Position numbers and translations under genes: made by a program
Shown here: piece by piece, positions 1-15,600 of the stretch
Layout: the number at the start of each line of letters is the position of its first letter
How positions within the stretch are numbered: the stretch's first letter is position 1
The notes under the pieces: model-generated
Database searches by the model: none
What the model saw: only the letters and a program-made list of their open reading frames with translations
What the model was told of the DNA's origin: nothing
From: Lamellibrachia satsuma
Lineage: Eukaryota; Annelida; Polychaeta; Sabellida; Siboglinidae
Direction: 5' to 3'
Assembly: GCA_033239005.1 (NCBI GenBank)
Contig: BSQZ01000005.1
Coordinates: 9,612,001-9,676,000, forward strand
DNA length: 64,000 bases

Positions 1-1491
1 CATACACGGCACCGAGATACGTCAACACAAGCTCCGGTTGAGACTGTCAACGACACGTAACTGGTTGAAGATGCTTCCTCATTTCAATTCTTTTGCTCGT
101 CATGTTTTACAATCATTCCATGAAAAATCAAACCTATCTAGTATCCATTATGACACGCTGGCCCGATTGTGCAAATTTGCAATTTGATTATGTTACTCCA
201 AGACTCTTTGCATCTCATCCAGAGAATGAGCATTTTTGCTAGTAAAAACAATGAGACGTAATGTGTTTTATCACTTCAAAAATTTTGAATAAAAGCACAT
301 GTATCGCATGCTAAATCCTGCATAAATTACATTACCTACATATATATTATAACAAATAAACAGACAACAGGTGAAAGTATTACTCTGAGAACTTTATTTT
401 TATTTATTTGAAACTGTTACCCTTGTAACTGCAATGGGCATACCGTGTGGAACTGATGAACAAACATGAAAAAATGTAGTCTAAGTGTACATTTGTGTAT
501 GGTGTTAAACTGTGGAATTCTTTATATGATTATATAACAAGTTCAGTTACTACCCAGAATCTCAAGAAATGATATTAAATATATATTCTTGAAGAGCACA
601 AATTCCTTATAAAACTGTGACACAACAGAGAATATTTCCAAGTATAAATATGTGAATGGCATTTGGTTGTTAGTTTGCAAATATATCTGATTATTTACTA
701 ACAAGATACTATAAACCTATGTTTGCTATTAATATGTACATGTTATGTTGATATAATGGGGAATTGCTTCTTCTTTCTAACTTTCCATTTAAAAACGTCT
801 CAAGTGACTTTAATAATATGTATATATTGCATGTTTTTCATCTGTGAATAAAATAAAGAACTGAATTGACAAATTGTTCACCTGTGCATAGACAAAGCCG
901 TCGGCCGTGAAGATCCAGGTTTGCAGAGCGTTGCGAGTGGTCCTCTGTTTGAGACCCACAAAGTAGCCCTGGACTTCAGACCGTGACTGCTGCCCGGTGC
1001 CTGGATGGCCCAAGGTTGTTGTGACTTTCTGGTCAAGTACAGTCAAGGCAAGCTGTGGCATTGCCTTGTTGTAGATGTGGCCAGTCTGGGTGAATAAGAA
1101 GGTCAACTATGAGCATTACTTGCATACATGTACAGTAGTGGTGAGAATGGGTGAAACTGTCATGATCAATCATTGGTTAATCTAACTGATCGATGATTGA
1201 TCAATGATCGATCATAGAAGTTAATCAATATATTTTGTCAGAGTCCCACTCTCGCATCCGTAGAGGAGGATGGATATGGCAAGTGTTCTGTAGAGTCTAA
1301 GCTTGGTTTTGAAGTTGATATCTCTGCTTTTCCAGATGGTGTTAAGTCTTGACATAGCAGACATGGCCACTGCAATCGTTATTTTTATTTCCTTTGGTGA
1401 GGTGCCATCTTTGCTTAAGGTGGAAACAAGTTCTTTGAAAGAGTCTACTTCCTCAAGGTTCTGACCGTTCATCTTGATGTTAACGGGGGTG

Positions 1492-1557
<66 letters not shown>

Positions 1558-1745
1558 TACTACATCTTACAACCACAACAATGTACATGGCTTCTTCGAA
1601 CATTTGACTTAGGTACACTTTGTAGCCTGTTACATGGCGACACTCAATCGGAATAGGAACGCAATTGCAAGTCAAAAATACAGATTTCAACTAAAAAAGT
1701 TGTGGCAAGTCTATGCACACACACACCCACCCACCCACCCACCCC

Positions 1746-1803
<58 letters not shown>

Positions 1804-3601
1804 CACACGCATGCACACACGCACACACATGCAGTGTGTTACATTTATTGAAAACTCTCACAAAAAAAATCATACATTATTCCTACATGCAATCTTAATT
1901 ACCCATTTTTATCAAGTATATATATATGTGCATTTGCAGACACACATCTACACACCTTGGTGATGACCCAGATGGTAGCTTGGGCTGGCCACACGTCCTT
2001 GCTTCCCTTCTTCTGCACCGACACCTCACCGTACAGCAGCAGAGATGGACTCGTCTACAACAAACACCAGTTGTTTGCAGCCCTGTCAGTTGTGGTAGTG
2101 ATACTAAATTGAGTATAACTGCAAAATAACAAATAACGTCTACACATGAGTATTCACACAAATATCAGGCAAACTTTTCTCTGATTACATATTCTCATTA
2201 AAATATCACTAATTATCATATTATTCTCCCAACAATACATAACACTTGTATTGACATTTTATGTTACTTGTGAAATTCTTGCATTTGCACCAATGACAGT
2301 GCATCTGAGCAGTATCAATAGTTGCGTTAACTACTATACGATGATTATAAATACACATTGTGCATTAATCTGTTGTTTGTTGCATTTTTTTAATTGACAT
2401 AAATATTTAGCAAAGTTGCTGCAGCTATAAGCCAAACCTTGATCCTTTCAACTGAGACACCGATATTTTAACCCCATTGATGCAACCCCAGTTACCAGGT
2501 AGTTTACCTTTGACTGAAGGAAGTTTGAGTCGGTGTTTATCTCGTTGTCTTCTATATTCGTCATGTCACTTTCCGTCACTTTGGTCGCGTCAAATTTATC
2601 CGGAATGCCACTGCAAACTTCCCACTGACTGGACCTAGGGAAGAAGTGGGGCAAACAGGGATAACCATGGGAACTGTAGCTGCATTTTGTACATCAATTG
2701 TTTTTTAATATGTGCATGTCAGCATGTTTAATTTTTATGTTCATGTAAAAAATTTTCAGCACTAATGTGTTCCTTTGTTAATGGTTATTTCAGTAGATCG
2801 AAATAGAAGAGAACAAGTTAGAAAAGAAATGATGTGATCATTTATGGATTGATCAAAACTCCTTTGCTTGATAACACCAAAGACCTTAAATACTAATAAG
2901 ACGTAACGTCTCTGATTGCATAGTTTATGTCTGTGTGTTTGGGGGAGGGGAGTGAAGTGTGAAATTGTGTATTGAATGTTGTAATGAGAACTTGAGCTGT
3001 TATCGCCACAATGCCTTAAATTTCTTGTACATTTTATTTTAAAATGCTACTTGGCAATAAACCGTCTGAACCTACATTGTACTGCTTTTACATGTTCTTG
3101 TAATCAATAAAGATTTGCTAACAATGCATAAAAATAAACCATGTTGTTTACAACTTAAAAGTTGATCATACCAACCACCGGGTGGCAGCACTTTCTGGTA
3201 ATTACCATTGAAACAATAGGAAGCGAAACGTCTAATTAGTGTATGTTGTCTTTGATAACACCACAAAGTATTTTTCAGTGCGAATATCCCATGTCTAACA
3301 AACTAAATATAAACAGCATTTAAAACATTTTACAAAATGTCAATAACATGTGAATGAATAATTTGCTACCTTCCTGTCTTCTGAGAAGATATCAGCAAAT
3401 ATGCATAAAATACATCCATACTATTCAAATCTGACATGATTATAAATAACAGCAAACAAAATCAGCCAATCCAATGGCAGCAGACTAACTTCTCGTTGCC
3501 CTTGGCATCCTCTGACATCAGCTGTTCCCGTATGGCCCGTCTCCGCATCCCGTCGACCTCAAACACCCTCACTTTGTCGAACTGGGCACACACCACGTAC
3601 G
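1..3601 (-). CDS. DCDC1: DCDC1: ricin-B-lectin-like region (five exons, last partial)
   Basis: Exons 3601-3490, 2628-2508, 2054-1956, 1085-882 and 43-1 splice in frame. Readable blocks are NQWEVCSGIPDKFDATK, WPAQATIWVITK, TGHIYNKAMPQLALTVLDQK, LQTWIFTADGFVYAQ and SQPELVLTYLGAVY. The alternating Q-x-W and G-x-I-Y-x-K-A blocks are the signature of the beta-trefoil (ricin B-type) region that follows the N-terminal doublecortin domains in DCDC1. The final exon has a clear acceptor after GTCGTTGACAG and is cut by the window edge after 14 codons. Confidence 0.9.
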
Positions 3602-6600
3602 CTGCAAGCAGAGGGTATTTCTGATTCAACCGGTACCACAATTTTATATTTTATATAAAATATTTCTATTTTTATTATTTATAGAACCATATGATATAAC
3701 TGTCTATATTTGATTTTATATGTATTTTTTATCCTATCACAATTATGTAATATTATTATTTTATTTTATTAACATGTACTGCACCAAAGAATATTGTTGT
3801 ATAGATTTGGTGCTATATAAATGAATAAACATTAAACATTAATCAACATCATATGCAGTGTGCACACATCATGTTAACATTTAATTTAAATCAAATATAT
3901 ATTTGGCAGTTAGAACAAAACCTTTAGATATTATTATTTATTATTACTATTATATTATATACTGGCACAAGAGCAAACCTATGGCAGTACCATGTATTTC
4001 TTAATCTTCAGCACAAAAGTATACACAGATATGATGACTAACAATGAGAAATTTTATTTCTTTTCAAATAAAAATGCATAGATGCGCAGATTTGTCAAAC
4101 TTTCTGTAGCAAGAATCCAGTGATACTTGATTTTAATGTTCAGAGATGTCAAATGTTGATTATTAATTTAATTTCAGGAGCAGGCTGGTAGTCACATACA
4201 CATGCCTACAGCCATGCATGCATGCACCCACACACGCACACATGCATGCACACCAGGGCTGGGTCCAATTACACAAAATTATATCAATTACAATTACAAT
4301 TACATTAATTTTTTTATTTCAATTACAATTACAATTACAGTCATAATTTTCCAAATCAATTACAATTACAATTACACTGTTTCAATTTCAATTACAATTA
4401 CATTATGTGGAACCAAATATATTCAGCATTTGTTAATTACGTATTTTTGCGCGTTTTGCTGAATTTCAATATTTTGTACACAATTGATAAAGAAATATAA
4501 CGGTAATGTTTTTGTTAAATTGTGACTTTGAATTATACTAAATCAAAAGATAGCCATTTAAAACATATTTTTATTATATAAAAATACAATGCAATATCCA
4601 GACGTAATCCTACAGGACATATTCCAATGCAGACATTTAGCCGTGCGCATTTCTTAAATTTTTCTTTGGAAAATACTAATAATAGGGTTTGATGTGTTTA
4701 CTTTGAGGTTGTAGCTCCTGCTCTACGCTGACATTCTTAATTGGTCTGCCCTTTGCTTTGTGTGACGCACACATGCTTGCATACACGCACACATGCACAC
4801 ATGCATGCACGCACACAGAGACACCATGTAGAACATGGGAGGTATTGAAACAAATCTATAAAAAGAACATTAAGGTAGCGGGGCGACTAACGTGTCACAA
4901 ATAATCACCCAGCACTAACGTCACATTTTGCCAATCCACCCTTTAAAAAAACAGTCCTTTTGGAAATCCCCCTGACTTTTTAGAAATGCTGATGATATTT
5001 CCATAGTAATGACCGCATGTGTGTTGATCTTCAAACCAGCTTTATTTGTTCACTGTGAATGCAGAACATATCGTCTGGTTACTGTAATTCCAGTATTACA
5101 TCAGTATTATATCTACCTAGTTTGTGTCAAAAATATATTGCCTCTTTAGGCTGTCATTCAACTTTCTGCGAACTTATTTATGGTGGTGTAGCACACGTAA
5201 TTCATTTATGTTAACCAACATTTATGTTAACCAACATTTATGTTAACCAACATTTTCCGTAAAGTTATCAGTTTCATACTTATATGTATGGCATTTATTT
5301 CTTTGGGGATTTTCTCAAAACTATATAAGTTTGCATTTAGTGGCTATTTTTTCACATTTACAAAAATGTTTTAGAAATCTTGTAACATAGCCAAACAAAT
5401 GAAAAACTCAAGATTTTATTAATCTTGAATATTATATAGTACTTCCACTAAAGCATGTGAAGAAATGGTTAATTTATCTAAAATACTTCTACTGAAACTA
5501 CTCAATTCAAGACAAGCATATAACAGCCACCCAGGCTACCTTAATTTATATCAAATTACAACAGATTTAAAATAGCATCCTTGTCTGGAACTTATTAGCC
5601 AAGAACAAATCAATTAATAAAGGATAGATCTTTGTGGGAAAGGCTTGTGCTAGAAAACAGCAACACATCGTGTGATGGACACAAAAAGAAGAAGATGTAT
5701 GAAAGTCCCCTTTCCTGCAGAAGACAGCGAACTGTTAACTCACTGAATGGGTTCTTCCACGGTTCACCGAATGACAGCCAGACCTCCTGGTCGTACTCGA
5801 GCTCACTGATGTCCTGGACTTCCTGACCGGAGCTGTTGTACAACTTGCGAGCCGTCACACGGATGGCAGGGCTGTGCTTGGGGTTTGACAGGCATGATGT
5901 GAAACTACACTGGTCCAGCAGCTACAAAGAAGAGTTTATCAATGACAAAGTATTCCATAAGATAAAAGCAAATGATCAGCTAGAATGTGCATGATGAGTG
6001 GCAATTTGTATAACAGTATTAACTGACTAAGGGGTTTTGTAGGTATAAAAAATCCAATAATACAATAATGGATGTGGGTGGTGGGTGAAGGGTCCAATTG
6101 GGTTACATCACACAAAAATTGGCATAATTTTAGAGTTCTTTTCCCAGTCGAAAATTTTTTGGCAATGCGTGTACGGTGCCTCCATTTCTTTTGTTTTTCA
6201 GTAGGGCTTTTGGTGGTGTTGTTATAAAATTGGCCATTCTGCATCAAAGTACATTGTACTTGGAGAATATAACCATATACAATAGTTATACATAGTGTGC
6301 CGACTTACTCGTGTAAGAATCTGCTTTGGCTCACTGTCCAAGCCTCTCATGGCTTGTTGAATGTTGAAGAAAATCACTGTATCCCCTTCGTATGTGCCAT
6401 TCTCAAACACCTGCCAGAACAAAAACTTCTGTCATTGTTCATCAGCAACCAAACATGCATAACATGATAAACATCAGTAACCAAACATGCATAACATGAT
6501 AAACATCAGTAACCAAACATGCATAACATGATAAACATCAGTAACCAAACATGCATAACATGATAAACATCAGCAACCAAACATGCATAACATGATAAAC

Positions 6601-9600
6601 ATCAGTAACCAAACATGCATAATAAAATATACAGTGACATAAAAGACACACAGATATTGGAATATGGAAATAAAATGACAAATCCAGTGCCTAACTGGAG
6701 ACCAAGCATGTTATGTCACTAAGAGTCCTTGACTTGGTTATCTGGTGCAGTTATTATTTTCTCTGTGATTTAAAATATATTACAAACAATACATTTTTTA
6801 AATTCTGCCAATGATGGCCACCTGTGTGGCATCGGACCATGGCCCCTTCTCTTTTGTTTTGGGATATGGATTTTTTCGTGAATAACCTACATGGTAGCAT
6901 GGCAAACTATTGAATGACTAAGTTTGGTCCCCCTTTCTGAGATCCTATATATGCCACTGATGTCCACACATTTATCAGGATATGTTCACCACATACAGTA
7001 TCATGCACATGTTATCGCGTGCTTGAAAGTAAAATGTCAGTAAACAGCCAACCTTGAGACGCAAGCCCTTGGTTCCCACCAACTTGTGGTTTGTTTCAAA
7101 CTTCTCAATATGCTTCAGGGTGAAAGCCATCCCTTCCTCCTGTGTCAGAGAACATATCAGTGTAATTGCTACTCTGTACACTGTGATGTAATGGATAAAG
7201 GCGTCATGTGCATCATCCCATTAACACTTACTGGGACTAGTCACTGGAGAGGCAAAATAATGTTATCAAAATGTTCATCATCATATTGCTAGTGTTGCAT
7301 TAGAACAATATATTTAATCCTAGCTTTCTACAAACCAATTACATTTATAAAAAATACAATATTTGTGCATGATCCTAGCCCGATCTATGATTTGTTCCTA
7401 GCATAATCTCTGACCTGCTCCTAGCATAACCTATGACTTGCTCCATTCATGATCTCTGATTTGCTCCTAGTATGACATCTGACCTGCTCCTTGCATGATC
7501 TCTGCCTTGCTCCTAGTATAATATCTGACCTGCTCCTAGCATGACTTGTAACCTGCTCCTACCACGACCTCTGACCTGCCCCTAGCATGATCTCTGATCT
7601 GCTCCTAGCATGACATCTGATCTCCTCCTAGAATGACCTCTGAACTGCTTCTAGCATGACCTATGACCTGCACCTAGCATGACCTCTGACCTGCTCTGTG
7701 TAGACTAGCTCCTGAATCTTCACCATCTGTTGCTTCAGGTGGTTCAGGGCGTTGCTGAAGTCTTCAATGTCCTTCGCAACCTGGTCACAGAAACACATGA
7801 TCACACAGTACAACTGATCACACAGTACAACTGATCACACAGTACAACTTATCACACAGTACAACTGATCACACAGTACAACTGATCACACAGTACAACT
7901 GATCACACAGTACAATTAATCACACAGTACAACCTGTAGCGTAGATCAACAGAAACCTAAAGTCTGCCCATGAATGGAACAAATCAAATTACAGTACAAG
8001 TTACAACTGATGGCTCATATTGCCAAAAGATATATTAATTTGAGAAGATTTCTCATAACTATATTGCCAATCTGTTCTTAAATAACTCTGAAGTAATTTT
8101 CTGCAAAGTTGGGAAGAAAATTGGATGAGTTGGAAGGGAATGTGAACTTTTTCTAGCAGTTATATTAGTATTCAGATTTTAATGTATTTAGCCACTAAAT
8201 ATATTATTTTATTATACATATGCTTAAACAGCTTAATAAAAACATGATGCAACTACAACTAGACAACATATTTCAAGGAGGCTGGGGCAATGATGGTGGG
8301 GCAATGGTGGGGCAATGACGGTGGGGCAATGATGTTGGGGCAATGATGGTGGGGCAATGACGGTGGGGCAATGAAGGTGGGGCAATGACAGTAGGGCAAT
8401 GACGGTGGGGCAATGATGGTGGGGCAATGACGGTGGGGCAATGATGGTGGGGCAATGGTGGTAGGGCAATGAAGGTGGGGCAATGATGGTGGGGCAATGA
8501 CGGTGGGGCAATGACGGTGGGGCAATGATGGTGGGGCAATGAAGGTGGGCCAATGGTGGTAGGGCAACGACGGTGGGGCAATGACGGTGGGGCAATGCTT
8601 GACATGACAAAATGCAGATGGACGTACAATCTCCAGGGTTTCCTCCACCGCAGTCTCGGTCATTGACAGCATGACCACCATGTCCACTCTGTCTTTTGTG
8701 TCCTCGTTCTGGACGTCCTGCAACTGGACGCAACAAACTCACGGTCATCAATAATTCACAACTTGTCGGCCTGGCTCATCCAGTTTTTTATTATAATGCT
8801 TGGATGAAATAAAATGCATAATGCATTCAGAATATGTCCGGATGAATACGATCGGGCCACCTAAACTCTATTTGCAGGAAAACCAGTCTGGATGCTATTG
8901 ATAAGAAAATTTAGTATTGGTAAAATATATTCTGCTTGCAATAATTGGGTAACATAGGGAAACTACGCAGTTAGGCAACAAATGGCCTATGTCACCAGAG
9001 GTCCTCTCTTACATCATTATTTAAGCATTCTGAACTGCATAATATAAGATTACGATAACAGTTACATCACCTGCAAATAACACAATAGTTGGCGTGTAAT
9101 TGTTCTTACAATGAATAGTTGTTTAATTCTATTCACATTGGCTTAGCTATGTTCTAAAACTTAATTTGACAGTATTTTAAGTATTTTTTATGGTATTGCT
9201 ATATTGTGTTATGTGTAAAGTATTATTATTAGTAGAATTATTTTATTATATTTGTTTCTTTAGTAATTCTAGAGCATGTTATTAGCCATGAACATTCTTG
9301 AATCTGCCATTATATAAAATAAAATAAAATATACAATATACAAAAAAATTCCTTATACACTTGATCACCAACATAGGTATTAACATTTGCTCGTGGAAAA
9401 CTGGGGAATGTGGTCATGAAAAAGTGGGGAATGTGGTCATGAAAAAGTGGGGAATGTGGTCATAAAAAAGTTCATGAAAAAGCAGGAAAAAGCTCATGAA
9501 AAAGCGGAAAACACCCTCCTCCTCTTAACTTTTGTTGGTTTTTGCGTGTTTTTATTTGTTATTTTAACGTGCTGTTTTACGGGTGACCATTTTGATGGGC

Positions 9601-12600
9601 TGTTCTGGCTCATGGTGAACGCATGCACAAGAAAATTTTAAATTACTTACTGGCTAGAATGGTCTCATGTGCAAAAAATATATCAATTTTACTGTTAATT
9701 TTTTTTGTTTTTAAAAGCAGGATATTTCGTCCAAAAAGCAGGAAAGCAGGACCATGGGAAATTTTGTATTTCCCAACCGAAACCGGTAATGTTGACATAT
9801 ATGCACCATGCATGTCTGTAATGTTGACATGTATGCACCATGCATGTATGTAATGTTGACATGTATGCACGATGCATGTCTGTAATGTTGACATGTATGC
9901 ACCAAGCATGTCTGTAATGTTGACATGTATGCACCATGCATGTCTGTAATGTTGACATGTATGCACCATGCAAGTTTGTAATGTTGACATCTATGCACCA
10001 TGCATGTCTGTAATGTTGACATGTATGCACCATACATGTCTGTAATGTTCTCTTTACCTGTTGCTGATAACTCTTGGCTTCCTTCAGCTTTAACTTGGTG
10101 TAACTGATGAGCCCAGTGAGAAACTCCCTCACCCCCTTGGGGCTGAACCCTTCTCCCTTTGACACCCACAGGGGTCCCAGAACAGGGGTGCTACTCCGCT
10201 GCAGACACATGTCCATGACAGGGGCTGTGAAAAAGAAAAAATTGTCAAATCGTTGGTCAGTGCAAATAAAATATATTCAAAACAGCTTTCTTTATTAAAG
10301 GTCTGTCTTCATTTCTATTCATTTTGCAAAAAATCGAACCTACCTATGGGTAGTATCCACTGCAACATGCTACCTTGTTTGTATAATTTTTTATTTAGCT
10401 TTGCTGAAATAAATGGACAAATTATTAAATAAATTTTTAGGAGGTTCAGCAAAGATCCTCCGAAACATTGCTCTGCCTCATATTACTATAGCATAAGTAT
10501 TCAAGTTACCCGATGTAGCAAGGAAAGGCTATTCTTTCAATTATTTTTTTTAAATTATTCATTCTTTTATTAAATTAACTGCATTTTACAAATAAAAGCA
10601 AACAAACCAAACTGTGTGATACAATAGTATTCAATACAATACTGCTGTTCCCAAAAACTCTGGAATATTTTTTTGTAAATGACAAACTCTGTATATCATC
10701 TTAAATCATCAGTGTTATTATTACGCAATGACTGTTTAGGGAATAATAAACTGTTTGTTGATGTCATTATATTAATGTCACTATGTTGATGGCATTATTT
10801 ATAGTGACTGTTATCTGGCTGGTAACACATGAGTGACATCAACAAATCAGTTTGTTATTCCCATTATATAAATATATATTTCACACAAATTAACATATGA
10901 ACATGTTTTCACTTTGTATGTTTGTAAACGTGCAGCTGGGTCTGGTTTCATGAAGTATTCATATCATCCGAAGGAACTTATGTTACGTTTGATGAAGAAT
11001 ATGCTCAATCACGCTCAAAGTGATTCAAATGCAGATGGATTCTCAGAATGAGGTAGTCATGTGTTATCTCGATGGATATATCAAGGTAAAGTCAGGTAGT
11101 TTTATTACCGTGCATTATCCAGCTGCCTCGTTCTGAGAATCTGCATGCTTAGAATAAATTTGTGAACATCAAGTGAATATCAGCATGGCTAGTCATTATA
11201 CATCATCTTGTAATCATTAGTGTTATCATTATGCAATGACTGTGCTTCAATAACTCACCTTCATCCAGACTATGCACCTCTTTTCCCTCCCAGTCATACA
11301 GCATGCGGGCGTATGTTCCCAGCTCTAACTTGGCAGTGCAGGCTGCCAGGAACTATAACAGACGTAATCATCGATAATTCCACATTTGCGGGTGTGAGAC
11401 AGTTCAACTTTGGTGGACCATGCAGTGACAAGGAACACTGACAGTAAAATGCCAGGGATCCACTGCTAAACATTTGTTGCGAGTCACACAATAGCAACGA
11501 TTTTCATTCCATGGTTGTGCGAATAGGTCAGCGCACATTCCACGACTGTATGTGAATGGTCAGCATACATTGTGACAACTCAAGTGTGCACTTCTATGAT
11601 CATAGTGTTATTTTCTGGAACTGCATGCATGCATGCCACCTAGTGTTAGAGCCTAGTGTGAACTTGAAATGCAGCAAGCGGAGTTTTCCCCTACTATTGA
11701 AGAAAATGTATTTTTGTTTGGCCCGTTGCCATGACTGAGTTTCGTTCAGTTGCAGGCCAGCGTACATAGCCCTAGACTGTGTGACATCACATCCAAGACT
11801 GGCACGCATTACAAAACATTTGTTGCCATGATCAAGTTTCTTCAATCAATTCAACAACTGTTGTGCCAGGCTCAACTGGTATATAATGTCAGAAGTCGAT
11901 GGGGAACAAAATGCAGAAGGTGAAAAACAATACTTACATCCTCAAATTTATCAAGACTTGCAACAATCTCAAATCCCTCGGAGCCAAAACCGTTCCGATA
12001 AACCAGCACCCTCCGACGCGTTTGTTCATTCAGTTGTCTGCAGGAAAATAATATTATCCTTATTACAGCCATAAAATAGTCAATTGCGGTATTATTGCTA
12101 AACAAATCAGTAAGCATCAGTATCTTAATATTGGTTTCACTAACAAAACCATTGTAAACTTAAATGTAATGTCTAAACGATGGGCAGAGCACATGTAAAT
12201 TTGCTTCTATGAAATGGTCTGCGTTTATTTACTTACTAAAAGGATTTAAGTGTTGAGCTGTATTAATGACTTATTGTAGCAGTTGCATAATCAGTGTTAT
12301 TGTCATTAAACTCTTCTCTTGAATGATGGTATAAAACATATAATGTGTGTTATGATTTCTAGTCATGTCAAATCCTGCACGTTAAAAAATTAATGGACAC
12401 TCTTCTATGCTGGCAAGTTCCTGATACCTGCCACCTGCCATATATTCTTGAGGTTAATCACATTATATCAGTTCCAATTACACACCATTACGCATACCTA
12501 TTCCAATTCCTCCTTAAAATACCAATTCCAATACAAGACTCTATACAGAATTTCAATTAAAAAATGTTGATTTCAACCCCAAAAATATGGCAGGTCCCCT

Positions 12601-15600
12601 GCACAAGTACAACCTGTTGCAACAACTGAAGCAGCTGCTGATTATACGTGTGCAAAATTACAAATACCTGAAGCGTTTGGACAGTTTTGACCTGGTTGGC
12701 CTCGACTTGGTGTCTGGTGCCAATACAAGACCGTTCATGGTCCAAGAAGTTGACCGCGACATCTTTGTTTGTTCTGAATGGAAAGCACAGCCGTAACAAT
12801 AAATCTTCAAGCAAAATGGCTACATTATTTATATTTTAAAGAACTTTTTATAGTAATAAATTAGGCATTTACAGCACACTGTATATCTGGGTAACAACCT
12901 TCTCAAAGGCAGTAACAAGATAAAATATGTAAGATAAGTACAGGTATATTGAGATAAATAAAATAAGTTAAAACCAATTAATCAAGCTAAGATAAATAAA
13001 AAAGTTAAAACCAGTTAATAAGTTGAACAAGTAAAAGGTTCTTGTTATCAAAACAAGATTGCAGCTATTAAAGTAATGCCCGAAAGGCCACATGAAACAG
13101 ATGTGTCTTTAACAATGATGTGAATCCAACAAGGGTGTCCATGTCTCTCGCTGCAGTAGGCAAGGTGTTCACGACATAAGTGGGGAATAATAATTTTTTT
13201 TTAATTGCAAAGGAATGGACCAAAAAGCATTACGTGACATACTTAGTATTTAATGTCAAAATTATCTAGTAATTAAAATATTAATTATTTCTGACATAAC
13301 AAGATGAGGTTTGTGAAAGTCCCTTTCACAGGCAGGAATTTTATCTAATTTGTTTGTGGGCATGTATTCTTTAGTCACACCTTTACACAAAGCCAACTTG
13401 TATTTTAATTAGTATTTAAATGTTGTATATTTACTTAGTTATTGTAAATGTTATTTTAATGTCTTATTTTAATGTCTCAGCATATTCCATTAATTAAAAA
13501 TAATATATATATTTTTAGTATCATAACTCACCTTTGTATGACTAAAGCAGCCAGATTAATGGCGAAGATAAATTCTTTATTATTATTTTTATTTTTACAC
13601 TCATGTTGTGTACAGTGAAAGGACAATGAATCCAACCAGAAAACCTAAAATATGCACAGAACAAGATGACTAACTTTTCACATAGTGATACGGGTCCTTG
13701 AAGGCTTCTCCCATGGAGATGTAGACCTCGGCATCTCGCGGGATCTCTTGTGGCATGAACACCTCATTGCCTCCGGGCAGAAAGATGCGACGGGCTGCTC
13801 CGATCAACTCCAGCTTCTCCGTACACAGCTCCAGCAACTGTCGGAGAGAATAACAGATGGTGCTGTGACAGTGAATAAACAGGAATGAAAAGTAGAACAC
13901 AAATTTGTTTTATTCTAGGGCATGCTGAAATTGTAGATATAGTGCAAAGTCACAGGTCTCATGAAGACAATGATGACAATAACAGAATAATTTTTTTATT
14001 TTTGCTACATTAACAAAGCAGGTTTTCTAGCAGTCTATCCAGATTAACCTCCCAACCCCTTGTTGGTAACTGTCATTCAGTGTTCCTATACATTCTGCAT
14101 GATACACTTACGATTTTGATGTTTGGAGCAGTGATTCTTGCAAACACGTCTCGACAACCGTTTCTAAAGGCTGTCACAACAATGACGTATGGCTGGTATC
14201 TATACATAGACCTCACTCTGTGGATGCCAACTGAAAACATTAAATTATGGTTTACTGAGCATTCTATCTTACAAGCTAGAGCATGTATGTTATGCTACAC
14301 CTCCTCGACACATTGCATCTTGGGCGCCACTTTCAGGGCTTCCTCTGTGACCCCAGGAAGGATCAGTAACATGATTATAATTTCAAAATTCGACCCAGTA
14401 TTACCTTTTACCAAATAATCAAATTCACTCATTTTTATTTTGTCTACACTACAACTAACAACAGCAGGAACACCTGCAACTGTCATAAGAGAATAGCATT
14501 TGTTGTGTTAGTTTAGATTGGGCAACTGTCATAAGAGAATAACATTTACTGTGTTAGTTTAGGTTGGGCAACTGTCATAAGAGAATAGCATTTGTTGTGT
14601 TAATTTAGATTGGGCAACTGTCATAAGAGAATAACATTTATTGTGTTAGTTTAGGTTGGGAAACTGTCATAAGAGAATAACATTTATTGTGTTAGTTTAG
14701 GTTGGGCAACTGTCATAAGAGAATAACATTTATTGTGTTAGTTTAGGTTGGGCAACTGTCATAAGAGAATAACATTTACTGTGTTAGTTTAGGTTGGGCA
14801 ACTGTCATAAGAGAATAACATTTATTGTGTTAGTTTAGGTTGGGCAACTGTCATAAGAGAATAACATGCAAACAAATTAGTAATACTTATATGGAGACAT
14901 TAATCACGACATACCTGACCGTCCGAGACCTGTTCTGCTTCCGTACACCAATGCTGATGACGGTCTGTCAATAAAGAAAAGGCAATGATACACACAAAAT
15001 ATATTTCTGAAATGTATACAATTAAACGTTGCCACTAGAAAACTAATTATTGTTTTTGCTGCTCTTTAAATTAAATGCAGCATTGTTAACAGGAAGGTGA
15101 ATTCCAAAATTTTAACATATTGTAATCAGCGTGCCCCTCCACTTTTGGTCAAATTTTTTAAGGAAAATACAGGAATTCAGAAGTACAAATATAGGAATAA
15201 TGTAGGAATAATTTAGACATATAGTGTATTCAGTGCCAATTGTGCAACAGTGCAAGCTACTAAATGTTGTTACATACAGCACTATTTCAGGTGGCGCCAT
15301 CTATTGACAACTGCCAATTTTCAACATTACATTACGATCTGATTATGGTATGGCGTGACTCATGCCATACCACAATCAGATCACCATACACAGGTGGTCA
15401 TCGAAAATACAAAAAAAATAGGAATTGCAATTAAAACATAGGAAAATGCAGGAATGCTGGACACCTGGATATTGGCAAAGTGAACGGTCTGATTGATATT
15501 CAATCTGAAATATCGTTTTGGGAAATAAATAAAAATTTGACAATAACTGATGATTAATTAACATGGCTAATAACCAAGACAACTACCTGATATAGCCAAT

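Noticed and set aside
1634..1963. His/Thr-rich and Cys/Val-rich open frames
   Set aside because: Translations of the CA/TG microsatellite.
8233..8751. Long overlapping minus-strand open frames of Pro/His/Cys repeats
   Set aside because: They translate a 15-bp minisatellite, whose unit length is a multiple of three. Only the small DCDC1 exon 8628-8717 inside is real.
9643..10216. Minus-strand frame with repeats of QTCMVHTCQHY
   Set aside because: A 32-bp minisatellite read through; only 10058-10224 (DCDC1 exon) is coding.
14475..14870. CRISPR-like array
   Set aside because: Units are contiguous 47-bp repeats with no distinct spacers, in an animal gene intron; it is a minisatellite.
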